DNA of 14,691 nucleotides, from positions 1 through 14,691 of the forward strand of contig JAEZGJ010000249.1 of assembly GCA_023416965.1 (NCBI GenBank). Reading direction: 5' to 3'. Position 1 is the stretch's first letter. The number at the start of each line of letters is the position of its first letter. A program made the position numbers and the translations under genes. Below the pieces are notes generated by a model. It saw nothing but the letters and a program-made list of their open reading frames with translations. It was not told the origin of the DNA and did no database searches. This DNA is from Pseudomonadota bacterium. GTDB lineage: Bacteria > Pseudomonadota > Alphaproteobacteria > Rhizobiales > Phreatobacteraceae. Below are positions 14,188 through 14,691 of this stretch, one piece after another.

Positions 14188-14691
14188 TCACCGGTCGGTC
14201 AGGCGCAGCTCGATGCGCCGGTTGCGGGCGAGCGCCTCGGGGCCCTCGCCCTGGTCGATGGGCTGGAACTCGCCGAAGCCGGCGGCCACCAGCCGCTGCG
14301 GCGCGATGCCCTTGGAGATCAGGTACTGCACCACGGCGATGGCGCGCGAGGCCGACAGCTCCCAGTTGGAGCGGAAGCGGCCGCCCTGGATCGGCCGGGC
14401 GTCGGTGTGTCCGTCGACCCGCAGCACCCAGGCGATATCGGTCGGAATGTCCTTCTCGAGCTGGAGCAGTGCGGCGGCGAGCTTGTCGAGCTCGGCGCGT
14501 CCGCCGGGCTCAAGCTCGGCCTGGCTCGATCCGAAGAAGACCTCCGAGCCGAAGACGAAGCGGTCGCCGACGACGCGGATGTCGGACCGCTCGGCGAGGA
14601 TCTCGCGCAGGCGGCCGAAGAACTCGGAGCGGTAGCGCGACAGTTCCTGCACCCGCTGCGCCAGGGCGAGGTTCAGCCGGCGCCCGAGATC
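14188..14691 (-). CDS. OmpA/MotB-domain peptidoglycan-binding protein (5' end outside window)
   Basis: The visible 167 residues are the C-terminal part of a protein that continues past the right edge; the frame is open from base 14691. A helical coiled-coil segment (LGRRLNLALAQRVQELSR and following) leads into an OmpA-like domain: RVVGDRFVFGSEVFFGSSQAEL, then VLRVDGHTDARPI, WELSASRAIAVVQYLISKG, LVAAGFGEFQPI and RNRRIEL. The conserved Asp in GHTD and the Arg in RNRRIEL are the residues that grip diaminopimelate in peptidoglycan. The protein probably has an N-terminal membrane anchor, as in related MotB-like proteins usually paired with a MotA/TolQ-type gene. That part is not visible. A GTG at 14652 exists, but the conserved sequence upstream shows it is internal. 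Confidence 0.9.
   Translation of the reverse strand, partial: DLGRRLNLALAQRVQELSRYRSEFFGRLREILAERSDIRVVGDRFVFGSEVFFGSSQAELEPGGRAELDKLAAALLQLEKDIPTDIAWVLRVDGHTDARPIQGGRFRSNWELSASRAIAVVQYLISKGIAPQRLVAAGFGEFQPIDQGEGPEALARNRRIELRLTDR

Overview
The window is a GC-rich chromosomal segment of an alphaproteobacterium, most likely order Hyphomicrobiales (Rhizobiales). Four things point there: a circularly permuted two-piece tmRNA gene whose tag reads ANDNYAPVAVAA, an alphaproteobacterial-type SspB, an Omp19-like Inh-domain lipoprotein, and a DUF4169 / ribbon-helix-helix gene pair. No insertion sequence, phage gene, CRISPR array or tRNA was seen. It reads as core genome.

Layout, left to right. Positions 1-110 hold a possible gene tail and the ssrA promoter. 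The permuted ssrA gene (tmRNA) follows at about 111-424. Next is sspB (515-1084), which encodes the adaptor that hands tmRNA-tagged proteins to ClpXP. Then come a DUF4169 gene (1267-1443) and a small ribbon-helix-helix protein (1450-1680). A 173-base gap after these carries two tandem 22-bp operator-like repeats and a second palindrome. It precedes tctB-tctA (1854-3912), the membrane half of a tripartite tricarboxylate transporter without its binding protein.

The middle section has an exported YHS-domain protein (4059-4532), a DUF2853 protein (4665-4985), and then thyA-folA (5108-6477), the coupled dTMP and tetrahydrofolate pair. The folA start is TTG, overlapping the thyA stop. A tight palindrome cluster ends this unit. 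A good sigma70-type promoter then drives hflK-hflC (6634-8756), the membrane complex that controls FtsH. A YjeT-like DUF2065 gene (8825-9010) follows, separated by a long perfect hairpin. sdhB (9117-9899) stands alone, without sdhC, sdhD or sdhA. An Inh/Omp19-type lipoprotein (10066-10737) comes next.

From 10741 several genes lie on the minus strand: a GNAT acetyltransferase (10741-11328) and rpmE for ribosomal protein L31 (11563-11793, with clear promoter and terminator). A 607-residue MsbA-like ABC exporter lies on the plus strand (11944-13767). It converges on, and overlaps, a second minus-strand GNAT gene (13721-14191). That gene is translationally coupled (GTGA) to an OmpA/MotB-domain gene running off the right edge (14188-14691).

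The most coherent theme is protein quality control. tmRNA and its ClpXP adaptor are side by side, and the FtsH modulators HflK/HflC lie a few kilobases away. No clearly novel system is visible. The best leads are the ssrA-sspB linkage, the tandem 22-bp palindromic repeats after the RHH gene, the palindrome cluster at the end of folA, and the orphan sdhB and tctBA genes.
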